From: Flavimarina sp. Hel_I_48
Lineage (GTDB): Bacteria > Bacteroidota > Bacteroidia > Flavobacteriales > Flavobacteriaceae
Direction of reading: 5' to 3'
Length of the DNA: 64,000 nucleotides
Assembly (NCBI RefSeq): GCF_000733945.1
Contig: NZ_JPOL01000002.1
Location: forward strand, 258,001 to 322,000
The notes under the pieces are model-generated. The model saw nothing but the letters and a program-made list of their open reading frames with translations, did not search any database and was not told the origin of the DNA. The position numbers and the translations under genes were made by a program. This document shows positions 1-8,521 of the stretch, in pieces. The stretch's first letter is position 1. Each line of letters begins with the position of its first letter.

Positions 1-114
1 TTTGCCAAAATGAGAATCCAACCGCTTCTCAAAACGGCCTTCGTGGCCTTTTCTAAGACCCTCTGAAGGAAGGCCATTGTCGTTTTTAAACAGCTCCCTA
101 ATATCCTGTGCCAT
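1..114 (-). CDS. N-terminal part of an unidentified protein (runs off the window)
   Basis: The minus strand is open from an ATG at 114 to the window edge, 38 codons, beginning MAQDIRELFKNDNGLPSEGL. The start overlaps the end of the sigma-factor gene by 17 bases, which suggests translational coupling in one operon. In Bacteroidota the gene after an ECF sigma factor is often a membrane anti-sigma factor or an associated small protein. The visible part is charged and soluble, and no membrane segment lies within these 38 residues. The function is therefore an inference from position only. Confidence 0.6.
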   Translation of the reverse strand, partial: MAQDIRELFKNDNGLPSEGLRKGHEGRFEKRLDSHFGK

Positions 115-643
115 GGTAATATGGTTTTAATTTTTCCTGTAATTTTTTTTTGCCACGATGAACCAGTGTTCTGGAGGCGACTTCTGTGATATCCAGTATT
201 TCTGAAATTTCCTGATGATCATATCCTTCCATTAAAAAGAGCATCACCGCAAAACGGTAACGTTCTGGTAAATCTTCAATAGCATCCTTGACCTGATCAA
301 TGGAAATACCATCGCTCACAGACCAATCGTCAAACTCCTCCACCGTGCCCATCACCTGCTCATTGATCGCAACGAGTTCCAGCTTTTTGGCTTTTAGCAT
401 ATCAATACTTTGATTGATGACAATACGCTTAAGCCAGGCGCCAAAGGTGACTTCCCCAGTGAACTGGTGCATCTTTGCAAATGCTTTTACAAAGCCTTCC
501 TGCATAGCATCCTCTGCCTCGTACGAGTTTTTCAGAAAGCGAAATGCCACATAATACATGCCCTCGCTATACTTGCGGTAGAGCTGTAACTGCGCACGGC
601 GATCGTTATGCTTGCATCGTTCTAGAATTTCTGATAACTGCAA
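98..643 (-). CDS. RNA polymerase sigma factor, sigma-70/ECF family
   Basis: This 181-residue protein has the two-domain layout of extracytoplasmic-function sigma factors. Region 2 covers about residues 22-85, with the core-binding stretch EAEDAMQEGFVKAF at 42-55. Region 4 covers about 124-172 and has a helix-turn-helix around YDHQEISEILDI. The linker at 90-120 is short and acidic, and there is no region 1.1 or 3. It should direct core polymerase to a small regulon. The downstream gene overlaps it and may encode the partner or anti-sigma. The inducing signal cannot be read from the sequence. Confidence 0.93.
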   Translation of the reverse strand: MQLSEILERCKHNDRRAQLQLYRKYSEGMYYVAFRFLKNSYEAEDAMQEGFVKAFAKMHQFTGEVTFGAWLKRIVINQSIDMLKAKKLELVAINEQVMGTVEEFDDWSVSDGISIDQVKDAIEDLPERYRFAVMLFLMEGYDHQEISEILDITEVASRTLVHRGKKKLQEKLKPYYHGTGY

Positions 644-766
644 AATGATGGTCTGGTTAGTGGTGTTAGTTAAAGGACGGATAGCCTTTTTAAATGTTGC
701 ACAATTATTAATTTATTTTTTTTGATCTTTATAATAATATGAAAAATTCAAAATATTAAACTAAAA

Positions 767-790
767 AAGTCCGGCACATTGGCCGGACTT
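767..790. terminator. Bidirectional hairpin terminator
   Basis: A perfect 9-bp stem (AAGTCCGGC / GCCGGACTT) with a 6-base loop is flanked by an A-run on the left and T-rich sequence on the right. It lies just beyond the 3' end of the FKBP lipoprotein gene and upstream of the sigma-factor gene, so it most likely ends the lipoprotein transcript. Confidence 0.75.
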
Positions 791-822
791 TAATAATGAT
801 TTATCTTCTAGAAGTTTAATTA

Positions 823-1749
823 TTAAGAATCTGCATCTAGATAATCTGGAATACCGTCTCCGTCAGTATCTAGATATTCAATAGAACCGTCAGCATTGAT
901 AATGATCTCTTCACGCGTTGGAATTCCATCGCCGTCATCGTCAATATCAAGATAGTTGGGCGTTCCATTACTATCTGTATCATCATCGCGCAATATTTTA
1001 TTCTTATTGATATCCTCTACGATATTAGGTACTCCATCCCTATCATTATCGGTATTTTCGATAACATCAAAAATTTCCATGGTAAATATCAGACTGGAGT
1101 AAGCAGGGATCGAACCTTGGGATCCACTAAAATAAGCAAGGCCGGCAGGGATAAAGACAGCGCCAATACCATAATCATTACTGAATTTCAACGTACCATC
1201 CGTATTTAAACTAACAGAAGAAGCACCTTTAAAAGAATTAACGCCGTTTGCAAATCCTGGAACCGTACCTGTAATACCATTGCTTGTAATTACACCCGGC
1301 AAATTAAACCATAATGGCGTTACAGAACCGTCAAAACGTTCATCATTGAATAAACGCCCATTATAGTTCATATATACCGAATCTGCATACGTCGCCTGCT
1401 TTCCCTCGCCTTCGCGAACGACCAGTGTATAAAGCTTATAGTTTACATCAGCAAAATTGATCTCCTGTACGGTAACATCTTCAAGAAGTGATTTCTTATC
1501 AGCATTCTCGCCTTTAAGCTCACCAAACCTTATCTTATAATCAAAATCTTCTGAAGGATTATCAAACTCCTCGTAATTGTAATAATGTGTCTCTAAGTAT
1601 GCCGTGATAGTAGAATCACTTTCAGCTTTTACCTCTTCCCTATCGCGATCTGGTACCGGCGCGGGACCATTATTATCATCGTCTTTGTTACAAGAAATCA
1701 AGGCCATTGTAGCCAGAACAAGGCTCAGTATTACTTTTTTGCTATTCAT
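823..1749 (-). CDS. FKBP-type peptidyl-prolyl isomerase lipoprotein with C-terminal Ca-binding repeats
   Basis: The ATG at 1749 is chosen because it begins a lipoprotein signal (MNSKKVILSLVLATMALISC), whose Cys20 would be lipidated; a longer frame upstream adds only non-signal residues. An acidic, Asn-rich tether follows. An FKBP-like fold lies at about residues 95-230, with YADSVYMNYNGRL and GFANGVNSFKGA matching the family pattern. The last ~75 residues are Asp-rich thrombospondin-type-3-like repeats (DNDRDGVPN, DDDGDGIP, DTDGDGIPDYLD), expected to bind calcium. A role in folding of envelope proteins is inferred. The gene stands alone and ends at a hairpin terminator. Confidence 0.88.
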   Translation of the reverse strand: MNSKKVILSLVLATMALISCNKDDDNNGPAPVPDRDREEVKAESDSTITAYLETHYYNYEEFDNPSEDFDYKIRFGELKGENADKKSLLEDVTVQEINFADVNYKLYTLVVREGEGKQATYADSVYMNYNGRLFNDERFDGSVTPLWFNLPGVITSNGITGTVPGFANGVNSFKGASSVSLNTDGTLKFSNDYGIGAVFIPAGLAYFSGSQGSIPAYSSLIFTMEIFDVIENTDNDRDGVPNIVEDINKNKILRDDDTDSNGTPNYLDIDDDGDGIPTREEIIINADGSIEYLDTDGDGIPDYLDADS

Positions 1750-1871
1750 CATTATTATTTTGAGTCGCGCAAGATACAATTTTACGTTATTTTTGTAACG
1801 CGATACTTTTTAAACTTCACCTAATATTTAATATCCGTTGCGCAACAAAACGGTTCAAAAAACAATAGATT

Positions 1872-2261
1872 ATGCGCGTTGACAAATATTTATGGCACAT
1901 TCGCTATTTCAAAACCCGCTCTGTGGCGACCAAGGCCTGTAACAAAGGACAGGTCAAAATAGATGATGTTGCAGTTAAAGCATCCCGGGATGTTTTTCCT
2001 TCAGATATTATACAGGTGCGCAAAAACCAGATAGATTATAAAGTAGAAGTGCTTGACCTTCCACCCAGTCGCGTAGGAGCTAAGCTGGTAGGTTTATACT
2101 GTATGGATATAACGCCTAAAGAAAATCTTGAAAAGCTGGACCTGTTAAATTATTCTCAGGATTATTACCGAAAAAGAGGCACGGGAAGGCCTACAAAGAA
2201 GGATCGTCGTGATCTTGAAGATTTTAAGGATGATGTTGACGATTCAATAGATGATATTTGA
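1872..2261 (+). CDS. RNA-binding S4 domain protein (Hsp15-like)
   Basis: The first ~60 residues form an S4 RNA-binding domain (MRVDKYLWHIRYFKTRSVAT, then NKGQVKIDD), the Hsp15/HslR type. The C-terminal half is basic, with YRKRGTGRPTKKDRR, and ends in an acidic tail. The length of 129 residues is normal for the family. Hsp15 homologues bind stalled 50S subunits that carry nascent chains. The gene overlaps the next one by 11 bases, so the two are probably co-translated. Confidence 0.9.
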   Translation: MRVDKYLWHIRYFKTRSVATKACNKGQVKIDDVAVKASRDVFPSDIIQVRKNQIDYKVEVLDLPPSRVGAKLVGLYCMDITPKENLEKLDLLNYSQDYYRKRGTGRPTKKDRRDLEDFKDDVDDSIDDI

Positions 2262-2835
2262 TAAGGACTACTGGAACCTGCGGTATACCGAAGGAAAAAC
2301 GGGTTGGGATCTGGGCGTGCCATCTCCGCCATTGAAAGAGTACGTAGATCAATTAAAAAATAAAAATCTCCATATTCTTATTCCCGGAGCCGGTAATGGC
2401 CATGAAGCTATTTACCTGAAGAAACAGGGATTTCATAACGTAACGGTTATTGATCTCTCTGGAATTGCATTAGAAAATATAGCCAAAAAATATCCTGATT
2501 TTCCCGAAAAAAGACTCTTATTAGGCGATTTTTTCAATCATATGGGCACTTATGATTTAATCCTGGAACAAACTTTTTTCTGTGCATTAGATCCAGGACT
2601 TCGGGAAGATTACGCCCTTAAAATGAAAAGTCTTTTAAAACCCGGCGGAAAGTTGGCTGGCGTCCTGTTTGATTTTGAGAAGATGGGGAATGAACCACCC
2701 TTTGGCGGTAGCAGCAGCGAGTACAGGAGGCTATTTGAAACCCATTTTAATATAAAAACCTTGCAATGTTGCCACAATTCGGTAAAACCAAGAAAGGGAA
2801 ACGAACTCTTTTTTATCTTTGAAAACCCACAATAG
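2251..2835 (+). CDS. SAM-dependent methyltransferase, thiopurine methyltransferase-like
   Basis: This 194-residue protein opens with DYWNLRYTEGKTGWDLG, the N-terminal signature of TPMT-like methyltransferases. The SAM-binding motif I is HILIPGAGNGHEA at 41-53, followed by the acidic VTVIDLS strand and, later, LEQTFFCALDP. It should transfer a methyl group from SAM to a small thiol, selenol or halide-type acceptor, but the substrate cannot be told from sequence. It overlaps the S4 gene and sits 25 bases before the phosphoribosyltransferase gene, so the three probably form one transcript. Confidence 0.85.
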   Translation: MIFDKDYWNLRYTEGKTGWDLGVPSPPLKEYVDQLKNKNLHILIPGAGNGHEAIYLKKQGFHNVTVIDLSGIALENIAKKYPDFPEKRLLLGDFFNHMGTYDLILEQTFFCALDPGLREDYALKMKSLLKPGGKLAGVLFDFEKMGNEPPFGGSSSEYRRLFETHFNIKTLQCCHNSVKPRKGNELFFIFENPQ

Positions 2836-2860
2836 TAACATTTAGTCTTAAACAAAGCAT

Positions 2861-3352
2861 ATGCAGACCATACTTAGCCACGAGGACATCCAAAATAAAA
2901 TAAGGAGAATTGCACATCAGATTTACGAAGCCAATGTAAACGAGCCAGAGATCATTCTCGCCGGGATATCAAAAAATGGATTTGTGATCGCACAACGTTT
3001 AAAAGTGATTATCGAAAAAATAGCCGGTAATGAATGCCGGCTCTGCGAGGTCACCATGGATAAAAACGCTCCTCTAGGAACAGTCAAAGCTTCATTAGAC
3101 GCTGATGTGTATAAAGATAAATCTGTTGTATTGATAGATGATGTACTAAACTCTGGCACTACGCTGATTTATGGCGTAAAATATTTTCTTGATGTCCCGT
3201 TGAAGAAATTTAAAACTGCCGTTCTCGTAAACCGAAACCACAAAAAATATCCTGTCAAGGCAGATTTTAAAGGTATTTCATTAAGTACGTCATTGAACGA
3301 GCGCGTAAAAGTACGTTTCAGCCCAGAAAATGACCTGGCGTTCTTAGAATAA
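2861..3352 (+). CDS. Phosphoribosyltransferase family protein (PyrR-like)
   Basis: The PRPP-binding loop VVLIDDVLNSGTT lies at residues 89-101, the diagnostic motif of type I phosphoribosyltransferases. An upstream flexible-loop region with IILAGISKNG is also typical. At 163 residues it resembles PyrR/Hpt-type enzymes, but no uracil-binding signature clear enough to name a base is visible. Its 3' end overlaps the 3' end of aroK on the other strand by 9 bases, a convergent pair with no separate terminator. Confidence 0.85.
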   Translation: MQTILSHEDIQNKIRRIAHQIYEANVNEPEIILAGISKNGFVIAQRLKVIIEKIAGNECRLCEVTMDKNAPLGTVKASLDADVYKDKSVVLIDDVLNSGTTLIYGVKYFLDVPLKKFKTAVLVNRNHKKYPVKADFKGISLSTSLNERVKVRFSPENDLAFLE

Positions 3353-3865
3353 CCTGGCCTTGATCTCCTGTGCAACCTCTAAAGGGGTCCTGCCATCTAC
3401 AAGCACCTTTAATTCGGCCTGATTATAGTAAAAACTGCGCTCAAAAAGGTGCTTTCTAACGAATTCATCCATTTTCTCCGGTGTATCCTGATGTATTAGC
3501 AAGGGGCGTTCTGCTCGAGCTTTAAAAAGCCGAACTGCAAGTTCTTCAACGGTTACTTTAATGTAAATACTGGTAGTATTAGAATTTGTGATCAGGGACA
3601 TATTATCACCGTAACATGGTGTACCCCCACCCATGCTTATAACGCTCTGGGGAGCGCTTTTAAGAACTTCCTGTAAATACTTCTGTTCCAAATTTCTAAA
3701 GTAAATCTCCCCCTTGAGGTCAAATATTTCCTTTATGGACCTTTTTTCTTTCATTTGAAGAAAATCATCAAAATCAATGAAATTTATATTCAATTCACGC
3801 GCTAAAACTTTCCCTATCGTAGATTTTCCACTACCCATGTATCCTATAAGAATAATATTTTTCAT
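3344..3865 (-). CDS. aroK: Shikimate kinase
   Basis: The Walker A motif GYMGSGKS is at residues 8-15, the shikimate-binding DFDDF at 32-36, Arg57 follows in IYFRNLEQ, and the GGG triplet is at 79-81. The lid carries ARAERPLL. The length of 173 residues is standard. It phosphorylates shikimate with ATP in the cytoplasm, the fifth step of the shikimate pathway. It is transcribed away from the tRNA gene and converges with the phosphoribosyltransferase gene. Confidence 0.95.
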   Translation of the reverse strand: MKNIILIGYMGSGKSTIGKVLARELNINFIDFDDFLQMKEKRSIKEIFDLKGEIYFRNLEQKYLQEVLKSAPQSVISMGGGTPCYGDNMSLITNSNTTSIYIKVTVEELAVRLFKARAERPLLIHQDTPEKMDEFVRKHLFERSFYYNQAELKVLVDGRTPLEVAQEIKARLF

Positions 3866-3934
3866 AGTTATTTACTGATTTTCAATCGACTAAAACGTTC
3901 TAAAAAATTCTTTACAAATTTATTCAAAAAACCT

Positions 3935-3966
3935 TTTGAATTATCAATTAAATGGCTGTATATTTG
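3935..3966 (+). promoter_or_regulatory. Bacteroidetes-type promoter for tRNA-Lys
   Basis: TTTG at 3935-3938 and TATATTTG at 3959-3966 are separated by 20 bases, matching the Bacteroidetes sigma-ABfr consensus (TTG, 19-21 bases, TAnnTTTG). The tRNA begins 18 bases after the -7 box. Confidence 0.75.
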
Positions 3967-3984
3967 CACCCGCATTCAGCGAAA

Positions 3985-4057
3985 GACTTGGTAGCTCAGT
4001 TGGTAGAGCATCTCCCTTTTAAGGAGAGGGTCCTGGGTTCGAGCCCCAGCCAAGTCA
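3985..4057 (+). tRNA. tRNA-Lys (anticodon TTT)
   Basis: A full cloverleaf can be drawn: acceptor GACTTGG/CCAAGTC, D stem GCTC/GAGC, anticodon stem TCTCC/GGAGA with loop CTTTTAA (anticodon TTT), T stem CTGGG/CCCAG with TTCGAGC, and discriminator A. CCA is not encoded. The 3' end abuts the integrase-bearing region, and tRNA 3' ends are common attachment sites for such elements. I did not find a second copy of its 3' end elsewhere in the window. Confidence 0.97.
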
Positions 4058-4067
4058 CTAGAAGGAC

Positions 4068-4156
4068 TATCAAACCATATCAAAACCTTGCTAATTTTAT
4101 GATTAGCAAGGTTTTATGGTTTTAGGCCCTCCATTTTATTTGATATGATTTGATAT
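4068..4156. other. Candidate attachment/arm-site region with paired ATATCAAA / TTTGATAT repeats
   Basis: Behind the tRNA, TATCAAA (4068-4074) and ATATCAAA (4077-4084) lie on one side of a hairpin. TTTGATAT occurs twice (4139-4146 and 4149-4156) in inverse orientation on the other side. Paired short repeats next to an integrase gene resemble integrase arm-type binding sites. This is inference; no binding data are implied. Confidence 0.35.
4082..4115. terminator. Strong hairpin behind tRNA-Lys
   Basis: A perfect 14-bp stem (AAAACCTTGCTAAT / ATTAGCAAGGTTTT) with a 6-base loop ends in a T-run, with an A-run on the other side. It should terminate the tRNA transcript and could also work in the opposite direction. 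Confidence 0.8.
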
Positions 4157-4288
4157 AAAAAGTTCACAATTCGACCACACTTTTCATTTTCCAAAAAGTG
4201 TTGACGCTTGAAGGACAAAAAACAGATCATTTTGCTTAGTTGATTTGACTTTCGTCATAAAAATGTAAAACCATTAAAAGACGCAACT

Positions 4289-5557
4289 ATGCAGTATTCA
4301 TCACTATTAACAACACTCTTCTGGGTCAATAAATCTAGGACTAAAGATAATTCGGCCCGACTTTATCTACGAATCACCCTTGATCAAAAACGTGCAAATA
4401 TTAGCCTGAAACAAGAGGTTAATTTGGAACTTTGGGACAACAAAAGGAAACAAATGAAGGGCAGAAGTCAGCATGCCCAAACTATCAATAGTTATATTGA
4501 TCATGTTAAAGGTGAAATTTTAAGCATATATCAAGACTTAAAGTCTGAGGATAAAACGATTACACCACAAAGGATTAAGATTAATTTTCTGGGTAAAGAC
4601 CAAAATAAACATTCCCTCAGTAGTCTGTTTGATTACTTCAATGAAAAAATGTCCCGGAAATTGGCTAAAAAGACCAAGGGTCATTACAGAACAAGCCAAA
4701 AATATATACTAAATTATATTTTATCTGAATATAAATTCCAAGATATTTATTTGAAAGACCTAGATTACCCATTTCTTATAGGATTTGAACATTTTTTGCG
4801 TTGCTATAATCCCAGACATTATCAGAGCAGTCTTGCCAATAATGCGGTCATGAAGCATATTCAGCGCCTTCGCAGAATGATCAGACTGGCTTATGAAATG
4901 GAATGGCTAGATCGGGATCCCTTTATCAAGTTTAAACCAAAACTTGAAAAAAGACAACGTGATTTTTTAACCGCTCTAGAGCTTAAGCGAATTGAGTATT
5001 TAAATATAAAAATCACAAGACTCGGAGTTGTACGAGATTTATTTGTTTTTTCCTGTTATACCGGGGTGTCCTATGCTGATGTAAACTCGTTAAGTGAAGA
5101 AAATCGCTTCATAGGTATAAACGGTAAAGACTGGTTACGCGGAAAAAGAAATAAAAATGGTAATCCTTACGAAATACCTTTGTTGCCAAAGGCCTTGGAG
5201 ATTTTGGATAAGTATGAAAATGATCCACGAACAGAAATTACGCAAAAATTATTACCGACTATTTCTAACCAAAAACTTAATGCATACCTTAAAGAGATAC
5301 AAGATCTTGCAGAAATAAAAAAGAATCTTACATTCCATATGTCCAGGCACACTTTCGCAACTACTGTTACATTAAGTAATGGCGTACCCATTGAAACTGT
5401 TTCTAAAATGCTAGGACACACCAAACTTGCTACGACTCAAATATATGCTAAAGTAATAGAAGAAAAAGTTAGCCACGATATGGATGCCCTACACAAGATG
5501 CTACAAAATCAGAATAGAACAAAAAACTATGATCAAATACGTCTTAAAAAAGTCTGA
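4289..5557 (+). CDS. Tyrosine recombinase / integrase, Bacteroidetes conjugative-element type
   Basis: This 422-residue protein has an N-terminal arm-binding domain (about 1-100), a SAM-like core-binding domain (about 105-215) and a C-terminal catalytic domain. Visible catalytic residues are HMSRH (His350, Arg353), LGH (His377) and the nucleophile Tyr386 in TTQIYAKV. At the position of the first catalytic Arg, the box reads CYTGVSYADV with Ser261, as in IntDOT-like enzymes that lack this Arg. It lies 232 bases after tRNA-Lys, pointing inward, and probably mobilised the region to the right. Its start follows an AT-rich leader with no clear ribosome site. Confidence 0.92.
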   Translation: MQYSSLLTTLFWVNKSRTKDNSARLYLRITLDQKRANISLKQEVNLELWDNKRKQMKGRSQHAQTINSYIDHVKGEILSIYQDLKSEDKTITPQRIKINFLGKDQNKHSLSSLFDYFNEKMSRKLAKKTKGHYRTSQKYILNYILSEYKFQDIYLKDLDYPFLIGFEHFLRCYNPRHYQSSLANNAVMKHIQRLRRMIRLAYEMEWLDRDPFIKFKPKLEKRQRDFLTALELKRIEYLNIKITRLGVVRDLFVFSCYTGVSYADVNSLSEENRFIGINGKDWLRGKRNKNGNPYEIPLLPKALEILDKYENDPRTEITQKLLPTISNQKLNAYLKEIQDLAEIKKNLTFHMSRHTFATTVTLSNGVPIETVSKMLGHTKLATTQIYAKVIEEKVSHDMDALHKMLQNQNRTKNYDQIRLKKV

Positions 5558-5875
5558 TTTTTCTCTAAGATTCATTAGAATGTAATCTTCACCAACAATT
5601 TGGCTTTCTTGTTGATTTGTCCATTCTTTTTTTGTTCTGTTTTAAATTCCTATAAATTTTATTCGGTATTCCTTTAATTGAACTTTGAACAGAAACTTAA
5701 GGTTTTAGAACTTTGCGAATATTTTATTCGACCAAGTTCTAAAATGAGCCCAGCGGCAGCGTAAAACAATACTAAAATTGGATTATAAGCGATTTAAAAG
5801 CAAGCAAGAATACAACCTTAATTTGAACTTTAAAGAAATAAAACCTACATCTTTAGCTTTTATTATCGGCTGGTT
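5558..5875. repeat. Intergenic spacer with short repeats shared with 7500-7600
   Basis: No gene is visible here. The spacer holds two TTGAACTTT-type boxes (near 5675 and 5822) like those at the ends of the cassette spacers further right. It also has a GC-rich box at 5742-5761 ending CAGCGGCAGCG. Almost the same box, two C residues longer, recurs at 7553-7574 on the other side of the hydrolase gene, again next to a TTTGAACTTT box. The hydrolase gene is therefore flanked by related spacer sequence, as the array cargo genes are. Confidence 0.5.
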
Positions 5876-7423
5876 TTACTCTCTAAGTTCGTTTAACCTA
5901 TCAATCGCATTTTGATTTTGTGAATTTAGTTTCAAGGATTTTTTAAAACTCTCAATGGCCATTTGTTTATTATCTATGAATAAATATCCCTCCCCCAGAC
6001 TATCAAAAAGATTTGCTGAATTTGGATAAATCTCTGTGGCCAGCAAAAGAACATTTATTCCCTGTTCCGGTGTATTCGGGTTAAAAGCGAGTTGCAGTCC
6101 AAGTGTATTGAGATCTCCTTCTGGGACTTCCAGTGTAGGATTCTCTTTTTTGGCCGTAGCATATAGATCGTAAAGATTATCATAGCCTTGTTTAAAGGCC
6201 AATTCATTAAAATCCTGAAAGGTGAAATTTTGACTAACGGCTTTCTTGGACTTTTTGGTTAAAAGACTTGTTTTGATTCCGTTATCCAGGGTATTGTTTT
6301 CAATAAAATTCAATGCACTTTCATCTTTTCTCAATTGTGCATCAAGAAAATTTAATGTGTAAACTGAGACCCATTTATAGGATTCCATAATTTCAGGATC
6401 TGTTTTATCCTGTCTTTTGTCCCTTTGCTGAAAAAGTACGCCCAATGTACTAAAATAGGAATGTGTCAGATTATGGAATTTCAAGCTGTATGTATTACTG
6501 CGTGTTATGCTATCGTAGAGTTGGAATTTTGAATTTAGTTCAGGATCGATATTATCTTCGATAAGAACTTCATCGGGAATATCTTTCTGGGCCATATGGA
6601 GGTATGGAACGTCCGTTTTATTTGGCTCGAAAAACGGCGATTTTTTCAATAGCCCGAATTGATATCTTTCCGTTCCATCAAGGCTGACAAGAGCGCTTAT
6701 TTTATCGTTTCGCATTTGAGCAATTACGTTTGACAGACCTCCAAAACTGAAGCCCATGATTGCAATCCTTTTAGGGTTGACAGCTGGTAACTTTGTTGCC
6801 TCTTTTATCAAGAATTCCACATCCCTGGCCTGAGTTTCTATTTCCATTGCACTGTTTGCACTGAACCAACGGTTTTCGGTTCCACGGCTTGGGCCCGCTA
6901 TCACGATATATCCGTGGCTGGCCAGATACTCACAGAGGATGAAATTTTCTATTGAAGAGGCCTGATAACTTGGTGCGTAAACAATAACAGGAAATCTGCC
7001 AGTAGCAAATTCCAACCCAGAGAAGGCTGTTGTTTTTTCTTTAAGATGATCTTGATTATCAAGTGTAGTTGCATAGTAGAACCAATTCAGAATTTGGTCA
7101 TTGGGCAAGTGTTCCCATTCTTCTTCCTCTTTAAGGATCTCCAGATAATCCAAAATCTTCAACCGCTTTTTGCCCTCTACATTTTCTTGGGAAGGAAACC
7201 ACATACTTGTTGGGATTGGCCTTGGGATTTTTTGATTTTTATAATCGTAAATTCTACTGTAAGTCCTCGTGCTGTCAAAAACAACATAATGCTTAAATCC
7301 AACGCTATAATTCCCAAGGTCAAGGTTGATTTTCTTTAATGAAGTTTGTCCGTAAGATGTTGTAATCCGTAAAATACAGCCCATCAATACTGCCAATCGT
7401 ATAATCTCGGTAATAGTGCTCAT
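5876..7423 (-). CDS. Secreted alpha/beta hydrolase with C-terminal TPR-like repeat
   Basis: The 515-residue protein starts with a signal peptide (about 1-25, ending SYG-QT). The hydrolase domain spans about 65-370. It has FPVIVYAPSYQ, the cap entry HGYIVIAGPSRG, and the nucleophile elbow GFSFGG at 224-229 with Ser226. A later LTHSYFSTLG could supply the His. The last ~70 residues (NLFDSLGEGYLFIDNKQMAI) read as one or two TPR units. It resembles dienelactone-hydrolase/PAF-acetylhydrolase-like proteins, but the substrate is unknown. It is a single-gene unit flanked by repeated spacer boxes. Confidence 0.82.
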   Translation of the reverse strand: MSTITEIIRLAVLMGCILRITTSYGQTSLKKINLDLGNYSVGFKHYVVFDSTRTYSRIYDYKNQKIPRPIPTSMWFPSQENVEGKKRLKILDYLEILKEEEEWEHLPNDQILNWFYYATTLDNQDHLKEKTTAFSGLEFATGRFPVIVYAPSYQASSIENFILCEYLASHGYIVIAGPSRGTENRWFSANSAMEIETQARDVEFLIKEATKLPAVNPKRIAIMGFSFGGLSNVIAQMRNDKISALVSLDGTERYQFGLLKKSPFFEPNKTDVPYLHMAQKDIPDEVLIEDNIDPELNSKFQLYDSITRSNTYSLKFHNLTHSYFSTLGVLFQQRDKRQDKTDPEIMESYKWVSVYTLNFLDAQLRKDESALNFIENNTLDNGIKTSLLTKKSKKAVSQNFTFQDFNELAFKQGYDNLYDLYATAKKENPTLEVPEGDLNTLGLQLAFNPNTPEQGINVLLLATEIYPNSANLFDSLGEGYLFIDNKQMAIESFKKSLKLNSQNQNAIDRLNELRE

Positions 7424-7608
7424 AGTTATAGATATGGTAGTTTAAATAAGTTTCATGCCAAGAATGGGACAAAAGGTCCATTAGGCTCATTATATATTGA
7501 TTTTCAGATTAATGATCCTTTATTTGAACTTTAGTCAAGCTATAACGTTTTTAAATGAGCCCCCAGCGGCAGCGCCATATGAATCAATAATTTTTGTAAG
7601 TTGATTTT

Positions 7609-8505
7609 TTAATTAAACAATTGCCGAAATTCTAAGGGCGACATCTTTGTCTTTTTTTTGAATAATGTGCTAAAAGACTGAGAATATTCAAACCCCAATT
7701 CGTAGGCAATTTCACTAACGGAAAGTTCAGTTACGGAAAGTTTCTCCTTTGCTTTGCCAATGATCTTTTCGTGGATATGTTGTTGGGTGTTTTGCCCGGT
7801 TTGGATTCTCAAAAGGTCACTCAAGTAATTAGGGGATATATTCAGCGCTTCCGCAATCTGATAAACTGTCAATCGTCCTTTTTCAGAGGATGCGTTGTCA
7901 AAATAATCATCAAGGTACCTTTCGAATTTTGTTAAAAGCTTATCATTTCCACTCTTTCGGGTTATGAACTGTCTTTCGTAAAAACGTTTGGAATAATTCA
8001 GCAACAATTCAATTTGCGATAAAATAATTTCCTGGGTGTGCTGGTCGATATGCTGGCATTCTTTATTGATTTTATGCAGAATTTCAATCAGATTGTTTTC
8101 TTCATCTTGAGATAAATGCAAAGCTTCATTCACAGCGTAGGAGAAAAATCCGTAAGAAGAAATCGTATTACCCAAAGAATGTTTGAGTAAAAAATCTTCG
8201 TGAAAGATCATCAAATAACCAGCAGAATCACATTCCATATTTTGAAGGTCGAGATACTGAACCTGGTTTGGAGCCGTAAAACTCAGCACGCCTTTATCGT
8301 AGTCATAATACTGCTGTCCATATCTTATTTTTCCAGTCGCATTTCTTTTCAACGCTACACAATAGAATCGATTGACAAAACCTTTCCAAATCTCATCTTC
8401 AAGAAAGATACTTTCAGATAGATTGATGACACTTACCAACGGATGTTTCGGTTCGGAAAGTGAGAGCAATCTGTGAAATGTGGAAATGGAATCAATAGTA
8501 TTCAT
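7609..8505 (-). CDS. AraC-family transcriptional regulator
   Basis: The C-terminal ~95 residues are an AraC double helix-turn-helix, with YQIAEALNISPNYLSDLL and VSEIAYELGFEYSQSFSTLF, followed by the usual SPLEFRQLFN end. The N-terminal ~190 residues form a cupin-like ligand domain. It is transcribed after the aldo/keto reductase gene with a 16-base gap, so the two form an operon. It is clearly paralogous to the regulator at 53465-54382 over its whole length (both keep FYxRQFITRK and TTQQHIH/NTQQHIH). It probably controls its neighbouring reductase. Confidence 0.9.
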   Translation of the reverse strand: MNTIDSISTFHRLLSLSEPKHPLVSVINLSESIFLEDEIWKGFVNRFYCVALKRNATGKIRYGQQYYDYDKGVLSFTAPNQVQYLDLQNMECDSAGYLMIFHEDFLLKHSLGNTISSYGFFSYAVNEALHLSQDEENNLIEILHKINKECQHIDQHTQEIILSQIELLLNYSKRFYERQFITRKSGNDKLLTKFERYLDDYFDNASSEKGRLTVYQIAEALNISPNYLSDLLRIQTGQNTQQHIHEKIIGKAKEKLSVTELSVSEIAYELGFEYSQSFSTLFKKKTKMSPLEFRQLFN

Positions 8506-8521
8506 AACTGTAATTTTAGCT

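Noticed and set aside
3985..4057. A second copy of the tRNA-Lys 3' end as right attachment site
   Set aside because: I looked near 59.2 kb and through the debris regions and saw no match of useful length; a systematic search is needed to exclude a short core.
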